NCBI RefSeq assembly: GCF_902168135.1
Contig: NZ_CABHOL010000020.1
Span: forward strand, 49,735 to 113,734
Origin: an uncultured Fluviicola sp.
GTDB lineage: Bacteria; Bacteroidota; Bacteroidia; Flavobacteriales_D; Crocinitomicaceae
Length of the DNA stretch: 64,000 bases
Direction of reading: 5' to 3'
Position numbers and translations under genes: made by a program. Below, piece by piece: positions 8,655 to 18,388 of this stretch (within the stretch, counting starts at the first letter, position 1; every line of letters begins with the position of its first letter). The notes under the pieces are model-generated. The model ran no database searches, had not been told where the DNA came from, and saw nothing but the letters and a program-made list of their open reading frames with translations.

Positions 8655-9436
8655 CCTTCTTTCAGCATTTTCACAAAATCAGTCACTCGGTTTCTTGCCA
8701 CGGGTATGCGCAATCCGTTTTTCAGCACCGCAAAATGACCGTCTTCATTAATGTATTCCGCAAGATTATTGAGATTAATGATATGCGATTTATGGATCCG
8801 GAAAAACTTGGCCGGATTCAGGATGTTTTCGTAAATCTTTAATGTTCTGGTGTCCAGGTAGCGTGTTCCGTCATTAAAATAGATCGTTGTACAGTTTCCG
8901 CTTGCCTCCAGATGAGAAATCGTATTGTCTTCCACGATTTTCAGCCCTTTGGTATGGCTGATTGCGATGCGGTTGTTCGGTTTGTTGCGAAGCAGTTGGT
9001 CGGACAGGTTGCGCAGACTTCGGAAATAAGTCACATAATTCTCCGGGTCTTGCCCGAATACATTATTTGCTTCCACCAGTTTTTCAACGGCAACCCGCAG
9101 GTCGTCAATATCGATTGGCTTCAGAAGGTAATAAACAGCACTTGCATTGAATGCACGGATCGCATAATCCTTAAAGGCCGTAACAAATACAACCAGGAAA
9201 TTCTTTTCTTCTACTTCTTCCAGTAATTCAAATCCTTCTGCACCGCTCGGCATTCGGATATCCAAAAAGACCACGTCCGGTTTGCTGGCAGTGATCAGTG
9301 CTTTGGCTTGTTCTTTCCCGGAAGCTTCACCGATTACTTCGATTTCAGGACAGAAATCGTCCAGCATCATGATTAAATTTTTGCGTGCGTATTCTTCGTC
9401 ATCAATGACCAAAGCACGAAGTCTTTTCGGTTCCAT
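8651..9436 (-). CDS. LytTR-family response regulator
   Basis: 261 residues: an N-terminal receiver domain with acidic residues IDDEE (11-15) and phospho-acceptor Asp59 in FLDIRMPSG, then a LytTR DNA-binding domain (about 155-258) with the RIHKSHIINL signature. First gene of a two-gene operon. Its stop overlaps the start of the propeller kinase by four bases (ATGA), which implies translational coupling. It should bind paired LytTR sites upstream of its targets, which cannot be located from this window. No clear TAnnTTTG box was found in the 216-base upstream gap. Confidence 0.92.
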   Translation of the reverse strand: MEPKRLRALVIDDEEYARKNLIMMLDDFCPEIEVIGEASGKEQAKALITASKPDVVFLDIRMPSGAEGFELLEEVEEKNFLVVFVTAFKDYAIRAFNASAVYYLLKPIDIDDLRVAVEKLVEANNVFGQDPENYVTYFRSLRNLSDQLLRNKPNNRIAISHTKGLKIVEDNTISHLEASGNCTTIYFNDGTRYLDTRTLKIYENILNPAKFFRIHKSHIINLNNLAEYINEDGHFAVLKNGLRIPVARNRVTDFVKMLKEG

Positions 9437-9600
9437 AATGTAGTTTGTTACGTGTTCTTACCGACAATTTACGAGTTCTTAGAAACTGAGTGATGGTTTT
9501 TAAACAGGATACACTCAAATTTAAACTGTTAAAATAAATAGCCTGTCAGTATAATCAAAAGTTATAACCGTTAAAATTATTTATTTTTTGCAGAATCAAC

Positions 9601-9630
9601 TATTAAAACCAGGGGTGAAAATTTCTCACC
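9601..9630 (-). terminator. Weak terminator after the alpha/beta hydrolase
   Basis: GGTGA and TCACC arms with one internal mismatch, followed by TTTTAAT on the minus strand, 23 bases after the hydrolase stop. Confidence 0.35.
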
Positions 9631-9652
9631 TCTTTATTATTTTAATACCCGG

Positions 9653-10402
9653 TTAAAATATTGTTTGCAATAATTGAATGACTTCCTCGCGGTTCTCTTC
9701 ATGGGACATATGTGCCGCATTTGGAAAAACAATGGAAGAGATTTTATGCTGTTTGCAAAACGAATCCAGCAATCCTACATTGACCAGTTTGTCGTTGTGC
9801 CCGCTGATGACTGTATACTTTTCAGGGTTCTTTTCCATCAGGTATGCGAGGTCGAAGCGGTTTTTCATTGCCAGGGCCGCCCATGCGATTGCCTTCGGGT
9901 CCATTTTGTCAGCAATTCGGATATAATGATCTATCGCGTCCTTCATCATTGCCGGATTGGAGAAGAGGTTCGGAATAGCTTCACGAATAAAAACAGGTGC
10001 TTTCGTGAGTACCAGGTTGGCAACCCGTTCGCGGTCCCGCTTTTTGTCTTCCGAGTCACTCCAGGGGTGTGAATGGAACAGGATCAGGTGTTCAATGCCG
10101 GGAATGAGCTTCGTCAATTCCATACCTACATATCCACCCATAGAATGTCCTATGATAATGGGGTGTTTCAGGTTTTCATGAAGAATGATTTGTTCCACTG
10201 CTTTGGCCATGGACAGGATGGAAGGAGCAGCGTTGAAATCTACGGGGCTCTTGCCGTGTCCGGGTAAATCAATGCAGACTGCTCTCACAGGGAGATGGGG
10301 GATTAATTCGTCCCACATACTGTAATCCTCCATGAAACCGTGCAAAAAAATTACAGGACTTCCATTTCCGGAAATCCTGTAATTCAATAATTGTTCGTTC
10401 AT
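9653..10402 (-). CDS. Alpha/beta-fold hydrolase
   Basis: 249 residues, a complete alpha/beta hydrolase. The oxyanion motif HGFMEDYSMWDELIPHL lies near residues 20-36, the nucleophile elbow GHSMGG (serine) near 94-99, and the catalytic His is in NAAHMSHEEN near the C-terminus. No signal peptide is present, so it is cytosolic. It resembles the broad esterase/BioH/MenH-like group and the substrate cannot be assigned. Its ATG overlaps the stop of the upstream pepP by one base (TAATG), so the two are translated together. Confidence 0.85.
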   Translation of the reverse strand: MNEQLLNYRISGNGSPVIFLHGFMEDYSMWDELIPHLPVRAVCIDLPGHGKSPVDFNAAPSILSMAKAVEQIILHENLKHPIIIGHSMGGYVGMELTKLIPGIEHLILFHSHPWSDSEDKKRDRERVANLVLTKAPVFIREAIPNLFSNPAMMKDAIDHYIRIADKMDPKAIAWAALAMKNRFDLAYLMEKNPEKYTVISGHNDKLVNVGLLDSFCKQHKISSIVFPNAAHMSHEENREEVIQLLQTIF

Positions 10403-11697
10403 TATTTGCTGTTCATCAACGTTTCTATCTCATCCGCTTCAATAGGGATATTTCTCATTAAGTTAAAAGGTTCTCCGGAAGCCTGAACCACCAGGTTGTC
10501 CTCGATTCGGATTCCCAGCCCTTCTTCCGGGATATAGATTCCCGGTTCACAGGTAAATACCATGTTCGCTTCGATCGGGACATTCCATAAACCAACATCG
10601 TGCGTGTCCAATCCAAGGAAATGTGACGTTCCGTGCATGAAGTACTTTTTATATGCCGGCCAGTTCGGGTCCTGGTTCTTAATATCTGTTTGGTCCAGTA
10701 ATTTCAATCCAAGCAACTCCGATTCCATCATGCGGCCCACTTCTTTTTGGTATTCAGCCAGCATCGTTCCCGGAACAAGCATTTTTTCAGCCTGTGATTT
10801 AACACGCAAAACAGCGTTGTAAACTTCTTTTTGTCTGGGAGTAAAACGTCCGTTAACCGGAATGCTTCTTGACATGTCCGAGGAGTAATTTGCATATTCC
10901 GCTCCTACATCCAACAGGATTACATCACCGTCCTGGCACTGCATGTTGTTTTCAATATAATGCAGCACACATGCATTTTTACCCGACGCAACAATCGGGG
11001 TGTAAGCCCATCCTTTGGAACGGTTGCGCAGGAACTCATGCGAAAACTCTGCTTCGATCTCGTATTCCCAAACGCCCGGTTTCACAAAGCCAAGAATTCT
11101 GCGAAATCCTTTTTCGGTAATATCACACGCTGTCTGCATCAAATCCAATTCGATCTTTTCTTTCACGGAACGGATCTGGTGCATGATTGGTGCGCTTTTG
11201 TGTACCTGGTGTGCCGGATAATCTTGTTTTACCTGGATGATGAAACGGTCTTCACGTGTCTGAACAGTTGTGTCGGCTCGTAAATGCTCGTTTGTGTTCA
11301 GGTAAATCCCTTCCGCTTCGGCCATTAACTGCTTAAAGATCGTTGGGAATTGCTGCAGCCAATAAACAGTTTTGATACCTGCTGTTTCAAATGCCTGGTC
11401 TTTATTTAGTTTAGCTCCTTCCCAAACTGCAATGTGATCGTTGGTCTCTTTCAGGAAAAGGACCTCGCGGTGCGCTTCATTACTTGCATCCGGAAATAGA
11501 ACAAGGATACTTTCTTCCTGGTCCACTCCCGATAAATAGAAAATATCGCGGTGCTGTGTAAACGGAAGCGTACCATCTGCGCTAATGGGGTAAATATCAT
11601 TCGAATTGAAAACAGCCAGGGTCTTTTTTGCCATTTTTGCCGTAAACTTTTTACGGTTTTCAATAAAGAGCTTATTGTCTATTGGGAAATACTTCAT
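10402..11697 (-). CDS. pepP: Xaa-Pro aminopeptidase (aminopeptidase P)
   Basis: 431 residues with an N-terminal AMP_N domain (about 1-140) and a C-terminal pita-bread metallopeptidase domain. All five dinuclear metal ligands are visible: Asp263 (LLDVGAEY), Asp274 (SSDMSRS), His359 (HGTSHFLG), Glu384 (CEPGIY) and Glu399 (IRIEDN). It removes N-terminal residues preceding proline from peptides in the cytosol, usually with manganese. First gene of an operon with the alpha/beta hydrolase. Length and motifs are normal for the family. Confidence 0.94.
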   Translation of the reverse strand: MKYFPIDNKLFIENRKKFTAKMAKKTLAVFNSNDIYPISADGTLPFTQHRDIFYLSGVDQEESILVLFPDASNEAHREVLFLKETNDHIAVWEGAKLNKDQAFETAGIKTVYWLQQFPTIFKQLMAEAEGIYLNTNEHLRADTTVQTREDRFIIQVKQDYPAHQVHKSAPIMHQIRSVKEKIELDLMQTACDITEKGFRRILGFVKPGVWEYEIEAEFSHEFLRNRSKGWAYTPIVASGKNACVLHYIENNMQCQDGDVILLDVGAEYANYSSDMSRSIPVNGRFTPRQKEVYNAVLRVKSQAEKMLVPGTMLAEYQKEVGRMMESELLGLKLLDQTDIKNQDPNWPAYKKYFMHGTSHFLGLDTHDVGLWNVPIEANMVFTCEPGIYIPEEGLGIRIEDNLVVQASGEPFNLMRNIPIEADEIETLMNSK

Positions 11698-11881
11698 GTT
11701 CTTGATATGTGAGATCGTGAAATTACGAAAAATTCAAAAACGCAAAATTGAAAATTCAAACCCGGATGTACGGATATTTGAACCTTTTTGAACTCTTCGA
11801 ACTTTTTTCATGCCGGGAAGTAGATCGTAAGTACTTTACGAACTACCGGGTGCAAATTTGTATCATCAAAGTTCAAACAGT

Positions 11882-12202
11882 ATGAAAACAATATTCGACA
11901 GCATCTTACTAAACCGCATCCAATTTGAAAGTTCATCAACAGAAGTACAGCTGGATTGCTGCATCTATGAAAACGGAAATGCCTTTGAAAGCCAGATTTT
12001 TGTGAGTATGAGTGCATTCAACCAGTTAATGTGTGAATTAAGTGTTCGCGGAATAGACCTGGATATGGATGAGAATCTGGATACTATTGTTATCTCAGAT
12101 TCCGAAGTCATTTATTCGATGGATTTAACAGCGAATACCGATAAGCCGATTTTCTTACCTTATTATTGTTTACCTGAACAGAATAAGTTGTTAAGAGCCT
12201 AG
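11882..12202 (+). CDS. Hypothetical protein, 106 residues
   Basis: The ATG at 11882 is chosen over an in-frame TTG 24 bases upstream. The protein is acidic, with no signal peptide and no transmembrane segment, so probably cytosolic. It contains a Cys-Cys pair (LDCCIYENG) and a DMDENLDTIVISDSEV stretch, and ends LPEQNKLLRA. No family recognised. It is monocistronic: the next gene starts 96 bases later, and the preceding gene is divergent. Confidence 0.55.
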   Translation: MKTIFDSILLNRIQFESSSTEVQLDCCIYENGNAFESQIFVSMSAFNQLMCELSVRGIDLDMDENLDTIVISDSEVIYSMDLTANTDKPIFLPYYCLPEQNKLLRA

Positions 12203-12298
12203 ATGTGTGAGATTTTCAGAAATATCTTTGGAGTAAGAAAAAAAGTTGTATTTTCGAATTGTGTTCTTTGGAACATATTGGTTTGAAAAATAGTATCT

Positions 12299-12943
12299 AT
12301 GAAAAAAGTTATTGCGCTTTTTGCGTTTGGGTCGGTCTTTTTAGCTGGCTGTCCGAAGCATGAAATTATTCCGGCACCGACACCAAAGGTGGAACTGGAA
12401 TCAAGTTTTATTGGAATTGTAAATGGAAGTCAGTTGGAGTTGACACAAAATGTTGACGGATATTATTTGGATGCAACAAAAACAAAATTCATCCAGCCTT
12501 CACCTACACCTTCACTGGCTACTTATTACGCAAATATGAAGTCGTCCAATACATTGGTTTCGATTCGGGTAGGTTTGGGTTCACTTCAGTTTGACGGAAG
12601 TGCGAACAGTGATCCGAGTTTGTCTGTGTTTAACAACTTCTTTACCACGATGACTACTCCGACCTATGAAGCAAATGCTTACAATGGTTTTGAAGTGGTT
12701 TACCGGGATGGTTCAGGAAACGTTTGGAAATCTGATCCTGCATCAACTCCTCAGGACGTTGTTTTCACAGGAATTGTACAGGAATCTGACGGTTCGGGAG
12801 ATTACTCGAAATTCACATGTACATTTAATTGTAATGTATATCGGAAAATACCGGACTTATCGACTCCGACTCCGCTTGATGACTCGGTAACGCTTATGCT
12901 GCCTATCGAAGACGCGGTTCTAAAGGGTTGGTTTAAAAGATAA
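12299..12943 (+). CDS. Lipoprotein, unknown function
   Basis: 214 residues with a lipoprotein signal peptide (MKKVIALFAFGSVFLAGC, lipobox LAGC, anchored at Cys18). The mature part is predicted mostly beta, has several short Pro-Thr segments (PAPTPK, PSPTPS) and no cysteine-rich or catalytic motif that I recognise. It is followed closely by a terminator, so it is transcribed alone or with the preceding small gene. Confidence 0.7.
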   Translation: MKKVIALFAFGSVFLAGCPKHEIIPAPTPKVELESSFIGIVNGSQLELTQNVDGYYLDATKTKFIQPSPTPSLATYYANMKSSNTLVSIRVGLGSLQFDGSANSDPSLSVFNNFFTTMTTPTYEANAYNGFEVVYRDGSGNVWKSDPASTPQDVVFTGIVQESDGSGDYSKFTCTFNCNVYRKIPDLSTPTPLDDSVTLMLPIEDAVLKGWFKR

Positions 12944-12955
12944 TTGATAATTTAA

Positions 12956-12988
12956 AGAAGCCATTTGTCAATCGACAGGTGGCTTTTT
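12956..12988 (+). terminator. Terminator after the lipoprotein
   Basis: AAGCCA and TGGCTT plus inner GTC/GAC arms around an AATC loop, followed by five T residues on the plus strand. Confidence 0.75.
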
Positions 12989-13000
12989 AGTTGATTCTGT

Positions 13001-13672
13001 ATGCAGCAACTGAAAATTGGAATTATTGGGGATTTTAACTTTACCTTCAATACGCACCATGCAACAAATATGGCCTTAGACCATGCAGGTCGTTTTCTGG
13101 AAGTAGAGTTGTCTTATTACTGGATTAAGATCAACGAGATCATAAACATGAAGCCTCAGCAGTTATCAAATTATGATGGCTTTTGGTTTGCCCCGGGTCC
13201 ATACCTCAATTTATTTTATCTCAATGGAGTAATCGATTTGCTGCTCCAACAGGAAGCACCTGTTTTTATTACCGGAGAAGGATATAAAGCCTTAATCGAT
13301 GTATTGATTCACCGCAATAACCTCAGTGCAAACGGAGAAAAATTAATTTCGGATAACCTGGTAGACGGCAATCATTTCGAACGTGTTTACGTGGTGCCGC
13401 ATTCTTCTGCACTCATCCATTTATATGAAACCCGTAATCCGGAAGAACTAACGGCTACACGTTATAGTTTGTACCCGCAGTTGATCGGAAGCCTTACGGA
13501 AACAGACCTGGATATTGAAGCTTACAACCAGTTTGAAGAGCCTGAAATTATTAGTTTGAAGAATCGCCGGTTTTTCCTGGCATGTGGATTCTGCCCGCAG
13601 ATTAGTTCGACCCGGGAACTTCCTCATCCCTTAGTTTATACTTTTGTGAAATCCTGCTTTCTGAGCAATTAA
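13001..13672 (+). CDS. CTP-synthase GATase-like protein without the catalytic Cys
   Basis: 223 residues resembling the stand-alone family related to the CTP synthase C-terminal (class I glutamine amidotransferase) domain: the KIGIIGDFNFTFNTHHATNMAL start and the YDGFWFAPGPY segment (59-68) match the family pattern. At the expected nucleophile elbow (PVFITGEGYKAL, 87-98) the cysteine is replaced by glycine (about residue 92), so glutaminase activity is unlikely. An alternative is a distant flavodoxin-like protein. It converges on rnhA with a four-base overlap of the 3' ends. Function unknown. Confidence 0.6.
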   Translation: MQQLKIGIIGDFNFTFNTHHATNMALDHAGRFLEVELSYYWIKINEIINMKPQQLSNYDGFWFAPGPYLNLFYLNGVIDLLLQQEAPVFITGEGYKALIDVLIHRNNLSANGEKLISDNLVDGNHFERVYVVPHSSALIHLYETRNPEELTATRYSLYPQLIGSLTETDLDIEAYNQFEEPEIISLKNRRFFLACGFCPQISSTRELPHPLVYTFVKSCFLSN

Positions 13673-14142
13673 TCTTCGTGCCGTTGCACTTCTTCGAAGT
13701 ATTGGTCGATCAGCAGGTTTTTTCCTAAAGCTGCTTCAACTGCCAATACATCGCAACGCTCATTTTCCGGATGTCCGTTGTGTCCTTTCACCCAGATAAA
13801 TTCAATCTTGAAAGATTTGGCAACCGATAAGTAACGAAGCCACAGATCTTTGTTTTTTTTCTTGGCAAAGCCTTTTGCCTGCCAGCCGTAAACCCATCTT
13901 TTTTCGATAGCGTCTATTACATATTTGGAATCCGAATAAATTCGGACAGGAATTGTATTGGTTTTCAAACTTTCCAGGGCACAAACAACCGCAAGGAGTT
14001 CCATCCGGTTATTAGTTGTGAGCCGATAACCCTGGGAAATTTCCTTAACGGATTGCTTGTATTTCAATATGATTCCGTAGCCTCCCGGACCCGGATTCCC
14101 TCTGGCAGAGCCGTCTGTAAATATTTGAATGTATTCTGACAC
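13669..14142 (-). CDS. rnhA: Ribonuclease HI
   Basis: 157 residues, the standard length. It cleaves the RNA strand of RNA-DNA hybrids. Catalytic carboxylates Asp10 (FTDGSARGNPG), Glu48 (NNRMELLAV), Asp71 (YSDSKYV) and Asp131 (NERCDVLA) are present with the His124 loop (KGHNGHPENE), and a basic handle (WQAKGFAKKKNKDLW) follows helix C. Its last codons overlap the 3' end of the convergent gene by four bases. Confidence 0.95.
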   Translation of the reverse strand: MSEYIQIFTDGSARGNPGPGGYGIILKYKQSVKEISQGYRLTTNNRMELLAVVCALESLKTNTIPVRIYSDSKYVIDAIEKRWVYGWQAKGFAKKKNKDLWLRYLSVAKSFKIEFIWVKGHNGHPENERCDVLAVEAALGKNLLIDQYFEEVQRHED

Positions 14143-14481
14143 AAGGACAAAGTTATAAAAATCCGGCGTTTTAAAATTTCTAATAAATATTGTAGAAAAA
14201 CCGATTTTAGCTAAATAGTTGTTAAAAATTCACCCTGGTGGATTTTTTAGGATTCCAATAGTCAGAACTGCTGAACAGGTCGATTATTCTTCCGAATGCA
14301 CTAATTATACCGATAAATTGATGGTTTTTAATTCGGTAATAAGGTATTAACTTTCAAGAAATGTTGGAAATAGCAAAATTTGGGTTTTGAAATACATAAT
14401 TTAATATGCAATTTTGTAATCGAAAAGGAGCTGATATCTTCAGTTTCTGATTCAGTGAATAGTGGTTAGGTTAGGTTAACG
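14143..14481. other. 339-base AT-rich gap with one hairpin
   Basis: No convincing gene on either strand. A hairpin AAAATTCACC/GGTGGATTTT (14225-14246, one G-T pair, two-base apex so the last pair is probably open) is followed by a T run on the plus strand and resembles a terminator. It lies about 80 bases upstream of rnhA on the other strand and could equally be part of that leader. The remainder shows nothing I can interpret. Confidence 0.4.
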
Positions 14482-14513
14482 AAAAGCGGTCAGCAATGAC
14501 CGCTTTTTGTTTT
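14482..14513. terminator. Terminator of the PKD-repeat gene
   Basis: A perfect eleven-base-pair stem AAAAGCGGTCA/TGACCGCTTTT with a GCAA loop. T runs on both sides make it usable in both directions. It ends the minus-strand gene stopping at 14555. Confidence 0.85.
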
Positions 14514-14554
14514 TTAAACCAGATACTATTTTTGAAGTTCAAACTAAAGTTTGT

Positions 14555-17500
14555 TTATTTGACAAGCTCAAGGAATCCGGCTTTTTCAATCGGATTGTTG
14601 TCCTTTAAAATACCGTTTAATTTATAGAAATAAACTCCTTCGCTGCAAGGATCTCCTCCCTGAGTTTTACCGTCCCAGAAAATCGTTCCTGTTACATTTT
14701 TTCCTTCGTGAACTACATTTCCCCAACGATTTACGATAAGGATGTCAAATGACTTGAAAATGTCTTTCTTGAAAGAGAAAACTTCATTCGTTCCGTCACC
14801 GTTAGGAGTGATGATATTCGGCATCTCGAAATCACCTGTAACGGTGATGACCGTCGTGTAAGTATCAAAACATCCGTTCGGATCTTCTACTGTTAATGTA
14901 ACGGTGTATGATCCGGCAGAGTAATATGTAGGATAAATGGAAGCTCCCGAATTATTGATTACCTGGGGATTTGGGGCCATGTCCCAGGTCCAGGTAGAAA
15001 TTCCACTTACACTGTTCGACTGGTCATCCAATTCAACGGTTGTACCTAAATCAATGTATGTTGGATTTACCACAAAGTAGGCATTCAATCCGATATCCGG
15101 AATAGTAATAGGATTCATCGGATAAACGACTTCACAGTTATTGCTGTCTGTAACAGTCAAAGTCGGATTATAGGTTGTTACATCATGATAGGTGTGCGTA
15201 AAGCTTGTAGAATCATTTACTGTTGTTCCGTCATCTAAAGTCCATAAGATGGTTTCCAGGAAGCTGGTTGCGCCTATAGTGAAATCAACATCCTGACCGC
15301 AACCACCCGCATTCTGTGTCCATGAAGGATTTGCTACCGGTCCGAAGATTGTCAGGTAATCAACATAGGTTGTATCTGAAGTACAGCCGAATTCATCGGT
15401 TATAGACAAAGTGAGGCTGTAAGTTCCCGGGAATACGTAAGTATTATTTGGATCTTCAAGCACGGAAGTTTTTCCATCCCCGAATATCCAGCTGTAATTG
15501 GTGATATCTCCATAAGTCAGGGAAGCATCTGTTAAATCAGCAAAAACAGGAGGACATAGGTAATCCCCGTTAGTGTTTGTTGCGGCCCCGCTGAATTGGT
15601 ATTGCGGAATTGCCACCGGCGTAGAGATGGTTAATATCCTGGATGATGTGTCTTTACATCCGTTAGCGTCCGTCACAATTAATACATAGCCGTGTGTGAA
15701 ACTGGAAGTGGAGTTGTTCAGATTTTCGTTGTAGGTATGTCCATAATCCGTTGTGGTACTTACCTGTGAACCATCAACAATCCATTGGTAAGTCAAAGGA
15801 GCGACACCGGAAGAACCATTCACCGTAGTAACATTTTCCTGGTTACAGATCACGGAATCAATTGTAAAGAGTGCCGTTGGTTTCGTTACGGTAACTGAAG
15901 TACTGGCTGGTGCAGAAACACAACCGAATTGGTCAGTAGCAACTAGAGTCGCTGTGAATGTTCCTTCGGTTGTATAAGTGTGGCTTACAGCTGTTCCTAC
16001 GCTATTGGTTGTTTGTGTTGTACCATCATCATTAAAAGTAAACAGGAAAGAAGATAAAGCAACTCCGTTATTCTGTAAAGTCGATCCATTGGTGAAGTTC
16101 ACCACGAAAGGAGCACAACCGGCATTGTCATCCGGGGTGATTTGAGCCAAAGGAAGTGCTAAGGCGATCATCGGGTTGAATGTAGCATTATCGGCACATC
16201 CCACGTTATTTGTTGCTGTTAAAGTAATGGTGTATGTTCCGAAACCCGGATAAGCATAACTCGGATTCGTTCCTGTGAGTATTTGTCCGTCTCCCATGCT
16301 CCAGGAATAAGTCCCGAATGGGTGATCTACCCAGGTTGTGGAGTTCTGGCCAAGTGTAAATGAAGAATTTACACAAACGGAGTCGTTTGATGGTGGTAAT
16401 ATTCCTGCTGTAACTGTCGATATATGTACCACCTGGGTGGTACTGTCCGCACATCCGGTAGTGTAATTGTAAATTACCTGTTCGATGGTATATGAACCAT
16501 AGTTCGCATAATTGTGTGAAGTTGATCCCAGGTCGGCATCGTCGAAATCAGGATCGTCAAAAGTGGTTGTTGATCCGTCTCCCCATTTCCAGATCATTGT
16601 GCAATCATCCGAAAGTTTTCCAATGATGGATTGATCATTCACAGCTACGTTTACCGGTAAACTTGCCGGGTTGCAGTACAATGTTTGGGCCGGTTGGAAT
16701 CTGCTGATAGGTGCTTTGATATAAACGGCATCCGGAATGGTAAGTGTGTCGCTGCAGCCACGGAAAGTAACAATCAAAGTCACATCAAAATAACCCGTGT
16801 CCTGGGAATAGGAATGGTCCGGGTTTTCAAGGGTAGAAGTCCCGCCGTCGCCAAAATTCCACAGATAAGTGACCTCATCGGGAGTGTGCGGGGTTAATAC
16901 CTGCGATAAATTGTTGAAGTGAATGGATCTTTTAGCACATTCCGGGCTTTGATCAATGGTGAAGTTGACAAGGTCTACTTTACCTACTTCTATGTATGCG
17001 GGAATAGTAACAGTTCCCTGGCATCCCGATTGGGTGGTGATTGTTAAGGAAACATCGTAAACTCCAAGGTTGTATGTATGTGCAGGAGGATTTTGTCCCA
17101 CAAAAGTGGTTCCGTCGCCAAATGTCCATAACCAGTTCGTAATAGGGACTATTGTTGAAGAAGTGTCGATGAATGTAACTGTAAGAGGTTCACATCCAGC
17201 TGTGTCTGTGCTGGTGAAACCTGCAAGTGGAGGGCTTAAGGTAACTGCATTTAAACTAATGGTTCCCGGACAGCCGTTCGCGCCGGTCATGGTTAGTGTT
17301 ACCGTGTAGCTACCGTTGTTTGTATAATTATGTACCGGTGGATTTTGCCCGTTAAAAGTGGTTCCGTCGCCGAAATTCCATTGGAAATTCGTTCCGGCTG
17401 GACTTGTATTTGTAAAAGTAACTCCCTGCGGAGCACATCCTGTAGTTGGATTTGCGGTAAACGAAGGAATCGGAGTAGGTAATATGGTGATTTGTTTCGA

Positions 17501-18277
17501 CGTAGATCCGGAACAGCCCAGACTTGTATTTTGTGCGTTTAAGCCAATAGTATATGTTCCAGGAGTTGAAAAAGTAACGGTGTTGTTTTGAGAGTTAGAG
17601 CTGGAAGGATTACCTCCCCCAAAAGTCCAGCCCCAGGAATTGGCACCTACTGTTGAATTATCCGTAATGGATACGGGGGTATTCTGACAAGCTGTAGCCG
17701 GAGCGTTTATACCGGCCTGGAAATTCGAAATAACGATTGGTTTGATCATCGTGTCTTTACACCCGAAACTATTGGTCGCAATAAGCGAGACGTTGTATGT
17801 GCCCGCAGTGGTATAATTGACTGCCGCAGGATTTTGAAGGGTTGACGTTTGACTATTCCCGAAATTCCAGTTGTAGGAAACAGCTCCGGTAGTAGTGTTT
17901 CCGAAAGTTACGCTTACCGGAAGACTGCAGCCGTTTGCTGTGGTCGTGAAATTCGAAACCGGCTTCGGGTTTACTGTCACATAGGCGGACTTTAACTCAA
18001 AATCGGCCTGACCGTTCGAAGCCTGAACGGTAAGTGTTACGGTATATGTTCCGGGAGCACTGTATACGTGGTCCGGATTCTGCTGGACAGATGCATTTCC
18101 GTCTCCGAAATCCCATTGATAGGAAGTGATAGGCGAACTTCCTGCCGTAGATTGACTGGTGAAATGGATACTTTGTTCCAAACACACAGTAAGTGGTGAT
18201 GCAGTGAATTGAGCGGTAGGTGGTGTTTGAGATAATCCAAATGTGGAAATCATCAGGCAAAAAAGTAGTACGCGCAT
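14555..18277 (-). CDS. Giant PKD-repeat protein with gliding-type C-terminal domain
   Basis: 1240 residues from the ATG at 18277, which gives the signal peptide MRVLLFCLMISTFGLSQ. An in-frame TTG 18 bases upstream is less likely. The body is a string of PKD immunoglobulin-like repeats, each with the WDFGDG/WNFGDG core and HxYxxxGxYxVxLT ending. The C-terminal 85 residues (ITPNGDGTNEVFSF to the GFLELVK end, with NRWGNVV and DGKTQGG) are the gliding-motility-associated, T9SS type B sorting domain. It should be exported by T9SS and displayed on the surface; adhesion is inferred from family. Transcribed alone, closed by a strong terminator. Confidence 0.9.
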   Translation of the reverse strand: MRVLLFCLMISTFGLSQTPPTAQFTASPLTVCLEQSIHFTSQSTAGSSPITSYQWDFGDGNASVQQNPDHVYSAPGTYTVTLTVQASNGQADFELKSAYVTVNPKPVSNFTTTANGCSLPVSVTFGNTTTGAVSYNWNFGNSQTSTLQNPAAVNYTTAGTYNVSLIATNSFGCKDTMIKPIVISNFQAGINAPATACQNTPVSITDNSTVGANSWGWTFGGGNPSSSNSQNNTVTFSTPGTYTIGLNAQNTSLGCSGSTSKQITILPTPIPSFTANPTTGCAPQGVTFTNTSPAGTNFQWNFGDGTTFNGQNPPVHNYTNNGSYTVTLTMTGANGCPGTISLNAVTLSPPLAGFTSTDTAGCEPLTVTFIDTSSTIVPITNWLWTFGDGTTFVGQNPPAHTYNLGVYDVSLTITTQSGCQGTVTIPAYIEVGKVDLVNFTIDQSPECAKRSIHFNNLSQVLTPHTPDEVTYLWNFGDGGTSTLENPDHSYSQDTGYFDVTLIVTFRGCSDTLTIPDAVYIKAPISRFQPAQTLYCNPASLPVNVAVNDQSIIGKLSDDCTMIWKWGDGSTTTFDDPDFDDADLGSTSHNYANYGSYTIEQVIYNYTTGCADSTTQVVHISTVTAGILPPSNDSVCVNSSFTLGQNSTTWVDHPFGTYSWSMGDGQILTGTNPSYAYPGFGTYTITLTATNNVGCADNATFNPMIALALPLAQITPDDNAGCAPFVVNFTNGSTLQNNGVALSSFLFTFNDDGTTQTTNSVGTAVSHTYTTEGTFTATLVATDQFGCVSAPASTSVTVTKPTALFTIDSVICNQENVTTVNGSSGVAPLTYQWIVDGSQVSTTTDYGHTYNENLNNSTSSFTHGYVLIVTDANGCKDTSSRILTISTPVAIPQYQFSGAATNTNGDYLCPPVFADLTDASLTYGDITNYSWIFGDGKTSVLEDPNNTYVFPGTYSLTLSITDEFGCTSDTTYVDYLTIFGPVANPSWTQNAGGCGQDVDFTIGATSFLETILWTLDDGTTVNDSTSFTHTYHDVTTYNPTLTVTDSNNCEVVYPMNPITIPDIGLNAYFVVNPTYIDLGTTVELDDQSNSVSGISTWTWDMAPNPQVINNSGASIYPTYYSAGSYTVTLTVEDPNGCFDTYTTVITVTGDFEMPNIITPNGDGTNEVFSFKKDIFKSFDILIVNRWGNVVHEGKNVTGTIFWDGKTQGGDPCSEGVYFYKLNGILKDNNPIEKAGFLELVK

Positions 18278-18388
18278 AATTAAGCTTAGTTTCAAGGTTC
18301 ACACAAATGTGAGATTAGCATACCTTAGTTGTTAATTTACTAACAATTAGGCGGTAGAATCGTTAATCTTCCTTGTAAAGATGCTAAA

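Noticed and set aside
18037..18302. A frame opposite or beside the PKD gene start
   Set aside because: It lacks any protein features and lies in another frame over the signal-peptide region.
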